This document shows, one piece after another, positions 29,371 through 37,864 of a stretch of 64,000 bases of DNA. The notes under the pieces are model-generated. The model did not search any database, was not told the origin of the DNA, and saw only the letters and a program-made list of their open reading frames with translations. Positions within the stretch are counted from its first letter, which is position 1. Every line of letters starts with the position of its first letter. Position numbers and translations under genes: made by a program. This DNA is from Campylobacter sp. MIT 21-1684 (GTDB taxonomy: Bacteria > Campylobacterota > Campylobacteria > Campylobacterales > Campylobacteraceae), in NCBI RefSeq assembly GCF_026241315.1, contig NZ_JAPHNA010000009.1, positions 1-64,000 on the forward strand. The letters are read 5' to 3'.

Positions 29371-30582
29371 TCATAACTTGCAAACGCATCATATCTTCCT
29401 CTTCTTTAAAAGTATAAAGTAAATTATCGCAAGGATATGTTATAGTCTTTTCTGTTTTAAGGAGAGATTGTTTAGTTCGGATTTTTTTCAGCATAGATGG
29501 AACTTCTTTAAAAATAAGTGTTTTAATCGACATATTCATACCGTGGCTTAATTCCTTGATAAATTTTCCATCAACTTGAGATTCCTTGTTTATTAAGGTA
29601 AATTCTACATCAAATTCCAACTCTTTCAAAAGTCTATAAAGTTCTATTTTTTCATCAGCTGGAGCAATTTCATCATCATAAAGACAATGATAGCTTACAT
29701 AGAAAGGTTTTGGGTATTTTGCTTGAATTTGAAGGTGACTCGGCTCTAAAATATAACGGATTTGATTACGCGCTTGAGAGAAAAAATAAGGCGATTCTTT
29801 ATTGAGATTCCAAAAAGTTTTATCAAAAAAGCAGAGTCGTATATTTTTAAAAAGATGAGAATTTGGAACACTTGGATATTTGATATAATCAAGCTCTTTG
29901 CCAACTCCAACCAAACGCCATAAAAATTTTGCATATCCGGAGTTATCAATCACTCCATCGATAAGCCAAGGGGCTATTTTTGCACAAAGATGGGCTAAAT
30001 ACCCGCCGTGAGAGCTTCCAAGCAAGATAACCGATACCCCCCCCCGCTATTGACAAAAGGAGGGTTTTTACGTACAAAAAGTAAGGCATTGAGTATATCA
30101 AGCGCTTGCATTATGCCAAAATTCTGATACTCGTTTTTTGTTGGCGCAAAGGTTATACTTAAATTCAAATTGGTATATTGAGTGTATAAAAAAGCATTCA
30201 ATCTTTCTAGAGTTTCAGCTATAGTTTCAAAAGAGATAAGTTTCTCTACATCTATATCAAAGCCAACAGCCTTACAACTTTCTCTCCAAATTAACTTATC
30301 TATGTAATCAAGTTCAAGCTTTGCTCCAGTTTGAGGTCTATTGCCTATACAGTGATAGCTTACGCTTACTACGGCTACATTCAATTCACTTGCACTTAAT
30401 TGAGCTAAATGTTCTCTATAATTTTCATTTGTATCACAACCAAGTCCGGGAATGATAAAAAGCAAAGATTCAATTTCTTTTTCATCATCATAGCATACTT
30501 TAAATTCAAGTTTTGATTCCCTTTTTATACCAAGTTCAAAATCATCGCAGGATTTGATTTTATAACTTTTATTGACTAACAT
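29363..30582 (-). pseudogene. DUF2920 (Cj0617-family) protein, phase-variable, currently OFF
   Basis: A member of the DUF2920 family that C. jejuni carries in several copies in its flagellin-modification region, with an alpha/beta-hydrolase-like look. The first part (195 residues, starting MLVNKSYKIKSCDDFELGIK) contains IIPGLG and stops at 29995; the second part continues in another frame with GSSHGGYLAHLCAKIAPW, whose GxSxGG resembles a nucleophile elbow. The break is exactly at a run of nine G on the coding strand (30037-30045). Ten or seven G would join the parts into one 406-residue protein reading NSGGGVSVILLGSSHGGYLA. So the gene is intact except for tract length: a switch, not decay. 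The substrate is unknown. Confidence 0.88.
30037..30045 (-). repeat. C9 (G9 on coding strand) contingency tract in the DUF2920 gene
   Basis: Nine C on the plus strand. In this length the reading frame runs into a stop 13 codons later; G10 restores the full frame. Such tracts slip at high rate in Campylobacter, which lacks the usual mismatch repair genes. Confidence 0.95.
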
Positions 30583-30633
30583 TTTTTTCCTTGATTTGCA
30601 TTTTTTTGTTTTTAATTATACTTAAAAATTTGC

Positions 30634-30639
30634 TAAAAT
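30634..30639 (+). promoter_or_regulatory. -10 box of pseFGH
   Basis: TAAAAT in TGCTAAAATA, 28-33 bases before the pseF ATG, within the 84-base divergent gap with the DUF2920 gene. TAAAAT is a weaker match than TATAAT. Confidence 0.4.
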
Positions 30640-30666
30640 ATTTTTTTCAAATAAGGACACAATAGT

Positions 30667-31362
30667 ATGAAAAATCTTTGTATTATTCCTGCAAGAGGTG
30701 GTTCAAAAAGAATTCCTAAAAAAAATATCATTGATTTTTATGGCAAACCCCTCATAGCATACAGCATAGAAAATGCTTTACATTCGGGAATTTTTGATGA
30801 GGTTTTTGTGAGTAGCGATGATGAAGAGATTCAAAATGTAGCTCTTGCGTTTGGGGCAAAAGTACTTCCAAGAGCAAAAGAATTAAGTGATGATTATACT
30901 CCAAGTTCTGCTGTGATAAAAAATGCGATAGAAATTTTAGCTGCAAAAGGAAAAAAATATGACAATGTGTGCTGCCTTTATGCTACGGCACCTCTTTTAA
31001 AGACTTCTTTTCTGCAAGAAGCTTTTAAAACTTTCATTGCAAATGATTCACTTTTTCTTTTTTCAGCCACTTACTTTGATTTTGCTATACAAAGAGCCTT
31101 TTACTTAGATAAACAAAAGAAAGTACATATGTTTGATGAAAGCTCCTATTTCAAACGCTCACAAGATTTAACTCAAGCATATCACGACGCTGGAATATTT
31201 TATTTCGGGAAAAGTGAGGCTTGGCTTGAAGAAAAAATGATTTTTAAGCCTTATTCAAGCGCTTTTATATTGCCCAAAACCTTAGTGTGCGATATTGATA
31301 CTTTTGAGGATTTAGAATTTGCAAAAACGCTCTTTAGGTTTCACAATGAGAGTACTCTTTAG
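30667..31362 (+). CDS. pseF: CMP-pseudaminic acid synthetase
   Basis: Activates pseudaminic acid with CTP to CMP-Pse, the donor for flagellin glycosylation. The CMP-sialate-synthase family N-terminus [16 protein letters not shown] (about 5-20) binds the nucleotide; [11 protein letters not shown] (about 75-85) and [10 protein letters not shown] (about 177-186) match PseF/NeuA members. The length of 231 residues is standard. The last 17 bases overlap the start of pseG, so they are translationally coupled. PseI, which makes the substrate from PEP and the PseG product, is not encoded in this window. Confidence 0.95.
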   Translation: MKNLCIIPARGGSKRIPKKNIIDFYGKPLIAYSIENALHSGIFDEVFVSSDDEEIQNVALAFGAKVLPRAKELSDDYTPSSAVIKNAIEILAAKGKKYDNVCCLYATAPLLKTSFLQEAFKTFIANDSLFLFSATYFDFAIQRAFYLDKQKKVHMFDESSYFKRSQDLTQAYHDAGIFYFGKSEAWLEEKMIFKPYSSAFILPKTLVCDIDTFEDLEFAKTLFRFHNESTL

Positions 31363-32170
31363 AAGTGACAGTTCAAGTAAAATAGGTTTTGGACATATTC
31401 AAAGAGATTTAATTTTAGCAAAACAATATGAAGATGTAAGTTTTGCTTGTTTGCCTTTAGAAGGTTCTTTGATTGATACAATCGCTTATCCTGTTTTCAG
31501 ACTACAAAATTCAAGTATCTATGAGCTTATCGAGCTTATCAAGCAAAAACAATTTGATCTTCTTATTCTTGATCACTATGATATTGGTATGCAAGAAGAA
31601 AAACTCATCAAACTCCAAACAGGAATACAAATTCTAAGTTTTGATGATGAAATAAAAGCACACCATTGCGACATCTTGCTTAATGTCAATGCCTACGCAA
31701 AAGCTAGTGATTATGAGGGTTTAGTACCTCTGAACTGTGAGCTACGATGTGGTTTTTCTTATGCTTTAATACGCGAGGAATTCTACAATGAAGCACAATA
31801 TATAAGAGAGAAAATTTTTGATTTTTTCATCTGTTTAGGAGCAACCGATGTGAAAAACCTCTCACAAGAAATTGCCAAAGATTTACCAAAAAATACAAAA
31901 ATCGCCATAGCAACAAGCAGTTCAAATACTCATCTTAAGCAGTTAAAACAATTTGTGGCACACCGCGAAAATATAAAACTTTTTGTTAATAGCAATAATC
32001 TTGCTCTGTTAATGAATCAAAGTTCAAAACTTATCATTACTGCAAGCTCTTTAGTCAATGAAGCCCTGCTTTTGCAAGCAGACTTTAAAGCTATAATGGT
32101 AGCCAAAAATCAAGAAAAACTTGCTTTATGGCTAGAACAAAGAGGGGTGGAAGTGGAGTATAGAGTATGA
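31346..32170 (+). CDS. pseG: UDP-2,4-diacetamido-2,4,6-trideoxy-L-altropyranose hydrolase
   Basis: Removes UDP from the diacetamido sugar before condensation by PseI. The fold is GT-B, as in MurG. The start [20 protein letters not shown] carries the catalytic His in GFGHIQRDL (about residue 17). FFICLGATD (about 152-160) is the second-domain glycine loop, and [10 protein letters not shown] near 235-244 closes the UDP site. The ATG at 31346 (274 residues) is preferred to an in-frame TTG at 31319, since the protein then begins at the usual family position. Its stop overlaps the pseH ATG as ATGA. Confidence 0.94.
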   Translation: MRVLFRSDSSSKIGFGHIQRDLILAKQYEDVSFACLPLEGSLIDTIAYPVFRLQNSSIYELIELIKQKQFDLLILDHYDIGMQEEKLIKLQTGIQILSFDDEIKAHHCDILLNVNAYAKASDYEGLVPLNCELRCGFSYALIREEFYNEAQYIREKIFDFFICLGATDVKNLSQEIAKDLPKNTKIAIATSSSNTHLKQLKQFVAHRENIKLFVNSNNLALLMNQSSKLIITASSLVNEALLLQADFKAIMVAKNQEKLALWLEQRGVEVEYRV

Positions 32171-32667
32171 AACTAAAAAATTTTACACAATTAAACAGGG
32201 CTGAATTGTATTTGGTTTTGGCATGGCGCAATCAACTTTCAACTTTTATGAAAACAAAAAATATTAGTTTGCAAGAACATTTATCTTTTATACACAAACT
32301 CAAACAAGATGAAAGTAAAAAATATTTTTTGGTATATAAACAAAAGGACATTATGGGAGTGATCGATTTTGTCAATATTACCAAATCTTCGTGTGAATTT
32401 GGATTGTATGCAAACCCACATCTAAAAGGCAAAGGACAAATTCTACTCGATATAATCAAACAGTATGCTTTTGAAAATTTGAAACTCTCAAAACTTTGTG
32501 CTTGTGTATTTAAAGAAAATCACAAAGCTCTTACTTTGTATCTAAACAATGGATTTTATATCAGCAAGGAGGATACGAAGATGTTATATATAGAACTTCT
32601 TGGGGGGGGGATTGTAAAATGTAATTTCTCGCCTCTAATAAATTCTTCTTTAAGGATAGCTTTATGA
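32167..32667 (+). CDS. pseH: UDP-4-amino-sugar N-acetyltransferase with G-tract tail
   Basis: A GNAT enzyme that acetylates the 4-amino group made by PseC, the position that becomes N7 of pseudaminic acid. The core, LKNFTQLNR through [15 protein letters not shown] (acetyl-CoA loop at about 82-96) to MLYIEL at about 144, corresponds to the whole of C. jejuni PseH. Immediately after the core comes a G9 tract encoding Gly-Gly-Gly and a 18-residue tail that ends in an ATGA overlap with the formyltransferase start. G8 or G10 would end the protein at 148-152 residues, 40-47 bases before that start. The core survives every tract length. Confidence 0.9.
   Translation: MKLKNFTQLNRAELYLVLAWRNQLSTFMKTKNISLQEHLSFIHKLKQDESKKYFLVYKQKDIMGVIDFVNITKSSCEFGLYANPHLKGKGQILLDIIKQYAFENLKLSKLCACVFKENHKALTLYLNNGFYISKEDTKMLYIELLGGGIVKCNFSPLINSSLRIAL
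32602..32610 (+). repeat. G9 tract at the 3' end of pseH
   Basis: Nine G directly behind the acetyltransferase core. In the present length the frame continues to 32667 and overlaps the next gene's ATG. Length G10 gives GAT TGT AAA ATG TAA, and G8 gives GGA TTG TAA, both stopping early. Confidence 0.95.
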
Positions 32668-33779
32668 AAATTGCTATCCTTACTTCTGAAAATCAATGGT
32701 TTGTTCCTTATGCTAAGAAGCTTCAAAAGCTTATTACAAATGCAAGACTTTTCTATCAACACAAAGAAATTTCAGGTTTTGATATAGTCTTTATACTTTC
32801 ATATCACAGTATCGTTGATACGCGGTTTTTGCAAAGAAATAAACACAATATTGTTATTCACGCTTCAAATCTTCCACAAGGTAAAGGCTGGGCACCGCTT
32901 TTTCATCAGGTGATTGAAGGTAAAAATGACATTGTATTCTCTTTGCTTGAAGCAGATGAAAAAGCTGATAATGGTGCAATTTATCTGAAAAAAACTTTAC
33001 ATCTTAATGGACTTGAGTTGTATGAAGAACTTAGAGACAAACAAGCAAATTTTACCATTGATCTTTGTCTTGATTTTTTAAAAAATCATACAAGCTTACA
33101 AGCAAAAAAGCAAAAAGGTAAAGAAAGTTTTTATAAAAAGCGAAATCCAAAGGACAGTCAGCTTAACATCTATAAAAGCATAAACGAACAGTTTAATCTT
33201 TTAAGAACAGTGAGCAATGAAGACTTTCCGGCATTTTTTTATAAAGACGGGAAAAAATTTATCCTTAAGATATACACTGATGGCGGGGGGGGGGATAGAG
33301 TAAAAACCTTATGTATTCTTTTGCAAAATTTCACTCAACTTTGTAAAGAAAAAAAAGAATATTTGCGCTTTTTAAGAAATAGTCCCAAAATCAAACAACA
33401 TCTCTATAATCAACATTTTATTAGCAAAAGCGAGCATAAAATTTTTATTCAAAGACTGAAAAAACAAAATAGGAAAGTGTATTTTTGCGTCTGTTGTAAT
33501 GGTATGATTTTGGGCAGCATTAATTTTCAATTCTTTGATAAAAAAAGTATTGAATTTGGATTTTATGGAAATGTTTATTCAAATATTCTTGGAATTGGTT
33601 GGATAATGGAACAAATCGGTATTTTTTATGCTTTTAATGTAGCTTTTGCACAAACTTTAACACTTGAACTTTTAAGAGAGAATAAAACAGTGTTGAATTT
33701 ACACAAAAAATTCGGTTTCAAAGAAAAAGCTAGTGAAGATGAAAGAATTATCAAAATGGAACTTCATTGCAAAAAATAG
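32664..33779 (+). CDS. formyltransferase fused to a PseH-like GNAT domain
   Basis: A 371-residue two-domain protein. Residues 1 to about 165 form a formyltransferase-fold domain with HASNLPQGKGWAPLF (His at about 66) and EADEKADNGAIYL (Asp at about 102), the residues expected to bind 10-formyl-THF and catalyse transfer to a sugar amine. A small C-terminal piece, FPAFFYKDGKKFILKIY, ends near 204. After Asp-Gly-Gly-Gly-Gly, encoded by a G10 tract, comes a second domain (about 215-371) that parallels PseH: LQNFTQL, IEFGFYGNVYSNILGIGW and NKTVLNLHKKFGF. G9 or G11 stops at once, leaving a 211-212-residue formyltransferase alone. The context suggests N-formylation or alternative acylation of a pseudaminic acid precursor; the exact substrate is inference. 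Confidence 0.82.
   Translation: MKIAILTSENQWFVPYAKKLQKLITNARLFYQHKEISGFDIVFILSYHSIVDTRFLQRNKHNIVIHASNLPQGKGWAPLFHQVIEGKNDIVFSLLEADEKADNGAIYLKKTLHLNGLELYEELRDKQANFTIDLCLDFLKNHTSLQAKKQKGKESFYKKRNPKDSQLNIYKSINEQFNLLRTVSNEDFPAFFYKDGKKFILKIYTDGGGGDRVKTLCILLQNFTQLCKEKKEYLRFLRNSPKIKQHLYNQHFISKSEHKIFIQRLKKQNRKVYFCVCCNGMILGSINFQFFDKKSIEFGFYGNVYSNILGIGWIMEQIGIFYAFNVAFAQTLTLELLRENKTVLNLHKKFGFKEKASEDERIIKMELHCKK
33285..33294 (+). repeat. G10 tract at the domain junction of the formyltransferase-GNAT gene
   Basis: Ten G, currently in frame. G9 gives GGG ATA GAG TAA and G11 or G8 gives GGA TAG, so both other frames terminate within three codons of the tract. Confidence 0.95.
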
Positions 33780-33931
33780 CCGATATTTATTTTAGAGTCT
33801 TGAATACAATAAAAAGCTTTTACTTGGAATTTAAGATGAAGATATTTTCACAAAAAATGCATAAAATACTTTAATTAGTTTTCAAGCAAATCTTGAAAAT
33901 TATTTTAAGGCAAACAAGCTACAATGAAAGT

Positions 33932-35143
33932 ATGGAAAAACGAAAACAGCTCCTTTGTATCATTGGTATTTTATCATTTGATTTACTTGCTTTGCTCTAT
34001 GGAATTTCTACCTTGAGCATTAGCAGCGGTGAAGCTGCTATTTATTTTGGTGAAAAATCCCTTTTATACTTTCTTTCACATTTTGGCACTTTAATCTTTG
34101 GACAAAATGATTTTGGCTTAAGAAGTCCTTTTTTGTTTTTTCATTTTTTAAGTTGCATTTTGCTTTATATCCTTGCCTTAAAATATACAAAAACAGTTGG
34201 AGACAGCCTTCTATCTCTCCTTCTTTTTCTTTTACTTCCCGGAACTGTTGCAAGCGCTTTGCTTGTAAATGAAGCCTCTTTAGTCATTTTTATTGCCCTT
34301 TGCATACTGTGTGCTTATGAATATGAAAAAAAATTTCTTTTTTATGGACTTTTGATACTGTCTTTATTTATAGACAAATCCTTCAACATTTTGTTTTTAA
34401 TCTTCTTCTTCTTCGCAATGTATAAAAAAGATTTTCTTCTGCTCACTTTTTCTTTGTTTCTTTTTGTTGCAGCACTCAATATATATGGTTTTTATACAGG
34501 TGGAAGACCTAGAGGATACTTTTTGGACACCTTGGGAATTTTTGCTGCTTGTTTTTCTCCTTTAGTTTTTTTCTATTTTTTTTATGTGCTCTACCGTTTA
34601 GCTTTTCAAAAAGAAAAAACTTTGCTTTGGTTTGTGATGAGTGTTACTTTTCTCTTTTGTTCTTTATTATCCTTAAGACAAAAATTATATTTGGAGGATT
34701 TTTTACCTTTTTGTGTGCTTTGTACTCCTTTGCTTATAAAAACTTTAATGCAGTCATATCGCGTACGTTTGCCACAGTTTCGTTTTGGGTATAAAATTTT
34801 TATTCAAGGAGCTGTGATTTTTTTACTTGTTTTTTATTTTTTACTTGTTGCAAACACTCTTTTATATTTTGTTCTCTCAAACCCAAACCGCCACTTTGCT
34901 AGTAAATATCATTTTGCTAAAGAATTAAGTCAGGAATTAAAACTTCGAGGAATTACAGAAATAAAAACTGCGCCAAATTTACAAAAAAGACTTGAATTTT
35001 ATGGTATCAAAGAAGGTGATGCTTTCTTTCTTCAAAACCTTCATTCAACGCAAAAACAAGAAGCAAATGCAACAATCATCACGCTTACTTTTGGAAAACA
35101 TAAAAGTAAGTATCAAATTGTAAAAAATGAAACAAGCTTTTAG
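33932..35143 (+). CDS. polytopic membrane protein, ArnT/GT-C-like
   Basis: An inner-membrane protein of 403 residues with about 10-11 hydrophobic helices and a soluble C-terminal end (about 320-403). The first periplasmic loop, ISSGEAAIYFGEKSLLYFL, with GQNDFGLRSPFLFFH after it, resembles the early region of the GT-C family (ArnT/PMT type), where acidic residues in that loop bind the lipid-linked donor. I chose the ATG at 33932 rather than a TTG at 33893; neither has an excellent ribosome site. It overlaps the pseudopilin-like gene by 17 bases. The acceptor is unknown; location between pse and LOS genes fits envelope glycosylation. Confidence 0.6.
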   Translation: MEKRKQLLCIIGILSFDLLALLYGISTLSISSGEAAIYFGEKSLLYFLSHFGTLIFGQNDFGLRSPFLFFHFLSCILLYILALKYTKTVGDSLLSLLLFLLLPGTVASALLVNEASLVIFIALCILCAYEYEKKFLFYGLLILSLFIDKSFNILFLIFFFFAMYKKDFLLLTFSLFLFVAALNIYGFYTGGRPRGYFLDTLGIFAACFSPLVFFYFFYVLYRLAFQKEKTLLWFVMSVTFLFCSLLSLRQKLYLEDFLPFCVLCTPLLIKTLMQSYRVRLPQFRFGYKIFIQGAVIFLLVFYFLLVANTLLYFVLSNPNRHFASKYHFAKELSQELKLRGITEIKTAPNLQKRLEFYGIKEGDAFFLQNLHSTQKQEANATIITLTFGKHKSKYQIVKNETSF

Positions 35144-35864
35144 TTTGCTAGAATTGACTTTACTTATAGTTCTTTTAGGTGCTGTTTTTGTTTTAAGTGA
35201 AAAATATTTTTCTAAAGAATTCCTTATGCAAGGTGCGCAAGTACTGCTCAATGATATTCTTTATACACGAAATTTAGCAATGATGCAAGAGGAATTAAGA
35301 CTTAAAGACCCAGTAGCGAAAAAACAGTGGTATAAAAGCCGTTGGCAATTATATTTCATCAAATCAGCAGCAACAAATTATGAACAAACATATACAATTT
35401 TTCTTGACAAAAATGGTGATGGCAATGCCAATTTGGGAAAAACTATACTCAACAAGGACAGAGAAATCGCTGTTGATATTCTCAATACAAACAAACTAAT
35501 GAATTCAGGTCAAAGTGGGGTCATACATAAAGACGATAAACGAACTACACAGCGATTCAATATCCAAAAAAGTTTTGGGATAGTGAAGGTTGAATTCAAA
35601 GGAGTTTGCGCTGGAACAACAAGAATTATCTTTGATAAGCTTGGCAGCTTGTATTCGCCTTTGCGGACTTCAAACTCTGTCTATGACAAAAGCCTTGCCA
35701 AAACAGGTAAAGAATGTGTTATAAGATTGCATTCAAAACACAAAAGACAGCTTTGTATAGTGATTGATGCTTTAAGCGGTTATGCTTTTATACCAAAATT
35801 TCAAAATTTAAATTCTCAAATTTTTACCTTTAAAAATCAAAGCAAAGAGTGCAAAGATATTTAA
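35127..35864 (+). CDS. type II/IV pseudopilin-like protein
   Basis: A 245-residue protein with a class III (prepilin) signal: MKQA before FSLLELTLLIVLLGAVFVL, with Glu at +5 of the mature protein, the feature recognised by prepilin peptidase. The hydrophobic helix is followed by a globular domain including DKNGDGNANLG, which resembles a calcium-binding loop, and cysteines at about 164, 197, 210 and 243. Campylobacter uses a small pseudopilus system (cts genes) for DNA uptake, so a competence or secretion role is plausible. It overlaps the preceding membrane gene by 17 bases and is convergent with waaM. Confidence 0.7.
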   Translation: MKQAFSLLELTLLIVLLGAVFVLSEKYFSKEFLMQGAQVLLNDILYTRNLAMMQEELRLKDPVAKKQWYKSRWQLYFIKSAATNYEQTYTIFLDKNGDGNANLGKTILNKDREIAVDILNTNKLMNSGQSGVIHKDDKRTTQRFNIQKSFGIVKVEFKGVCAGTTRIIFDKLGSLYSPLRTSNSVYDKSLAKTGKECVIRLHSKHKRQLCIVIDALSGYAFIPKFQNLNSQIFTFKNQSKECKDI

Positions 35865-35891
35865 AATCTTTACAATGCAAAACAAAAAGTT

Positions 35892-36776
35892 TTACTTTTG
35901 ATACAAATCTAAATGAAAAGCTTTAAATCTCTTATGAAAGAAGAAGTATTCATCGGGTTTAAACCGTATCATTTGCTCACAACATTGAGCCTGATACAGA
36001 GTAAGTTCTTCCTTGCTATGTTCTGCTGAATCCATAGCTTCAAAAATTTTGATTGTGTATGTTCCTTGTTCGTTTTGATAGATGAAAGCAGGAATTAACA
36101 CAGCCTTTGTTTTTTTTGCAAGAATACTACCACCAATCAAATACCGAACCTTTCTTCCAAAAAACTCAAGCTCCATACTTTCATTTTCTCCACCTTCTTG
36201 ATCAGTTAAAAGTCCTAAGGTTCTATTTTGATTTAAAGCACGAAGCATAGGACGCACCCCTTGTTTTTTGTCAATAAGCTCTATATCAAATTGAGTGCGA
36301 TTTCTTCTTAAGATGGTATTCATTATTTTACTATCAAGTGGTCTTTCAACAACAGAAATAGCTCCAAACTTTGCCGCATACACTAAGGGACATAATTCCC
36401 AATTTCCATAATGGGCTGTTATAAAGACAATATTTTTTTTCAAACGTAAAGCGTGTTGTAGAATTTCTTCATTTTCTATACACACTTTTTCTAAAATTTG
36501 CTCCTTTGTTGCATTTTGATTTCTTAAAAAATCAAGTCCAAAACGAGCAAAATTTTCATAGATTTTTAAGGCAATTTGCCTCCTTTCGCTTTCATCTTTT
36601 TGTGGAAAACAAAGCTGTAAATTCACATCAATAATTTTTCTGTGTTTGGTATTAAGATGAAAAACAAGCCACGCTATTTTTTTAGAAAGAAAAAGAAGAG
36701 CCTTTTTGCTAAACATTGCAAGAAGAAATTTTGAAGCATAGTAAGCACTCAAATACAAAATATCTTTAAAAGTCAC
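35892..36776 (-). CDS. waaM: lipid A late acyltransferase
   Basis: Adds a secondary acyl chain to lipid A at the inner membrane (HtrB/LpxL family). It has 294 residues with a membrane-associated N-terminus. The catalytic HX4E is HYGNWE at about residues 119-124, followed by further family motifs such as SVVERPLDSKIMN (about 137-149) and LLTDQEGG (about 191-198). It follows waaC by 4 bases on the same strand, as in the C. jejuni LOS locus. In C. jejuni the LOS core glycosyltransferases follow; here the next gene is convergent and unrelated. Confidence 0.94.
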   Translation of the reverse strand: MTFKDILYLSAYYASKFLLAMFSKKALLFLSKKIAWLVFHLNTKHRKIIDVNLQLCFPQKDESERRQIALKIYENFARFGLDFLRNQNATKEQILEKVCIENEEILQHALRLKKNIVFITAHYGNWELCPLVYAAKFGAISVVERPLDSKIMNTILRRNRTQFDIELIDKKQGVRPMLRALNQNRTLGLLTDQEGGENESMELEFFGRKVRYLIGGSILAKKTKAVLIPAFIYQNEQGTYTIKIFEAMDSAEHSKEELTLYQAQCCEQMIRFKPDEYFFFHKRFKAFHLDLYQK

Positions 36777-36780
36777 AAAA

Positions 36781-37797
36781 TTATCCTAAAAGTTCGCGTG
36801 CAAGGACAAAAATTTCTTTCTCATCAATCTTTGTTATACAAAAATCTTTCGTATCAAGCTTATATTTTTTTTTCAAATCAAAACTTTTTCCAGCACTTAA
36901 AGTTTTATTCAAAGCGCTTTGCAAACAATTTCTTTTTTCCCAGCTTGAACCAAAGAGTGTGATTGATGGTCTATTCATTGCAAATGCTAAATGAGTAGGA
37001 CCTGTATCAGCACCGATGATCAGATTCATTATTTTTGTTACAGCAAGGAGTTCTTGCAAAGTCAAAAATGGCAGAATTTGCACTCTCTGCATAGAAGTGC
37101 TTTGTTGTATAGTTTGAGCAAATTCTTTTTCTCCTTCATTTCCCCAAGTAAGAAAAATTTGTATATGCGAATCATATTCGCAAAGCAATTTACATAAATT
37201 TGCAAATTTTTCTTGAGGATAAATTTTGCACTGCTGACTTGAGCCTGTATGAATGAGTACATTTTTTTTACCTAATGGCAATTCTTGTAAAAATTTTTCT
37301 TTCATAAGGCTATCAACTGAAAAAACCGGCTGTTTTAAAACCAAATCTTTTACATTAAAAGGAGCATTAAGCATAAAAGCTGCAAGAGCAAGATAACGTA
37401 CAAAAACATTTTCATTATAATGCAAACTCAATTTTTGTTTATAAAAATTATGCGCAAAGCTTTCTTTAAGACCATTCTTATCAAAACCAAAAGTATTTTT
37501 ACCCAACAATCTACTTAAAAACGCTGATTTTATTAATCCTTGCAAATCAATCACTGCATCATAGTCGTTTTTTTTTGCTTTCAAAATAATCCCAAGTGAA
37601 GTGAAAATTCTCTTTTCTTTTAAAGGTAAAGCATACAGCTTGTCTATCAATGGATGCTTCTCTAAAAGACCTTCAAACCTCTCATCAACAAACCAATGAA
37701 TTTCTATATTTTTATTGAAATTTTTAATAAATTGTAAAATAATAGCACTTTGAATAATATCTCCAAGCGCACTTAAACGAATAAGAGCTATTTTCAT
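36781..37797 (-). CDS. waaC: lipopolysaccharide heptosyltransferase I
   Basis: Transfers the first L-glycero-D-manno-heptose from ADP-heptose to Kdo of the LOS inner core; a GT9 enzyme with two Rossmann-like domains. The N-terminus MKIALIRLSALGDIIQSAII carries the conserved S-x-GD motif (about 9-13), VIDLQGLIKSAFLSRLL lies at about 82-98, and the donor-site segment IGADTGPTHLAFAMNRP at about 259-275. It has 338 residues. It leads the waaC-waaM unit and is divergent from the exonuclease gene by 67 bases. Confidence 0.94.
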   Translation of the reverse strand: MKIALIRLSALGDIIQSAIILQFIKNFNKNIEIHWFVDERFEGLLEKHPLIDKLYALPLKEKRIFTSLGIILKAKKNDYDAVIDLQGLIKSAFLSRLLGKNTFGFDKNGLKESFAHNFYKQKLSLHYNENVFVRYLALAAFMLNAPFNVKDLVLKQPVFSVDSLMKEKFLQELPLGKKNVLIHTGSSQQCKIYPQEKFANLCKLLCEYDSHIQIFLTWGNEGEKEFAQTIQQSTSMQRVQILPFLTLQELLAVTKIMNLIIGADTGPTHLAFAMNRPSITLFGSSWEKRNCLQSALNKTLSAGKSFDLKKKYKLDTKDFCITKIDEKEIFVLARELLG

Positions 37798-37864
37798 TAA
37801 AACCTGTAATTGTGAATTTTTTGTTATGATTGTAGCAAAATTCTGTAAAACAAGGTTTAATTGA

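Noticed and set aside
33893-33931. TTG start for the GT-C-like protein
   Set aside because: ATG at 33932 is closer to the first membrane helix; the upstream 13 residues look non-coding.
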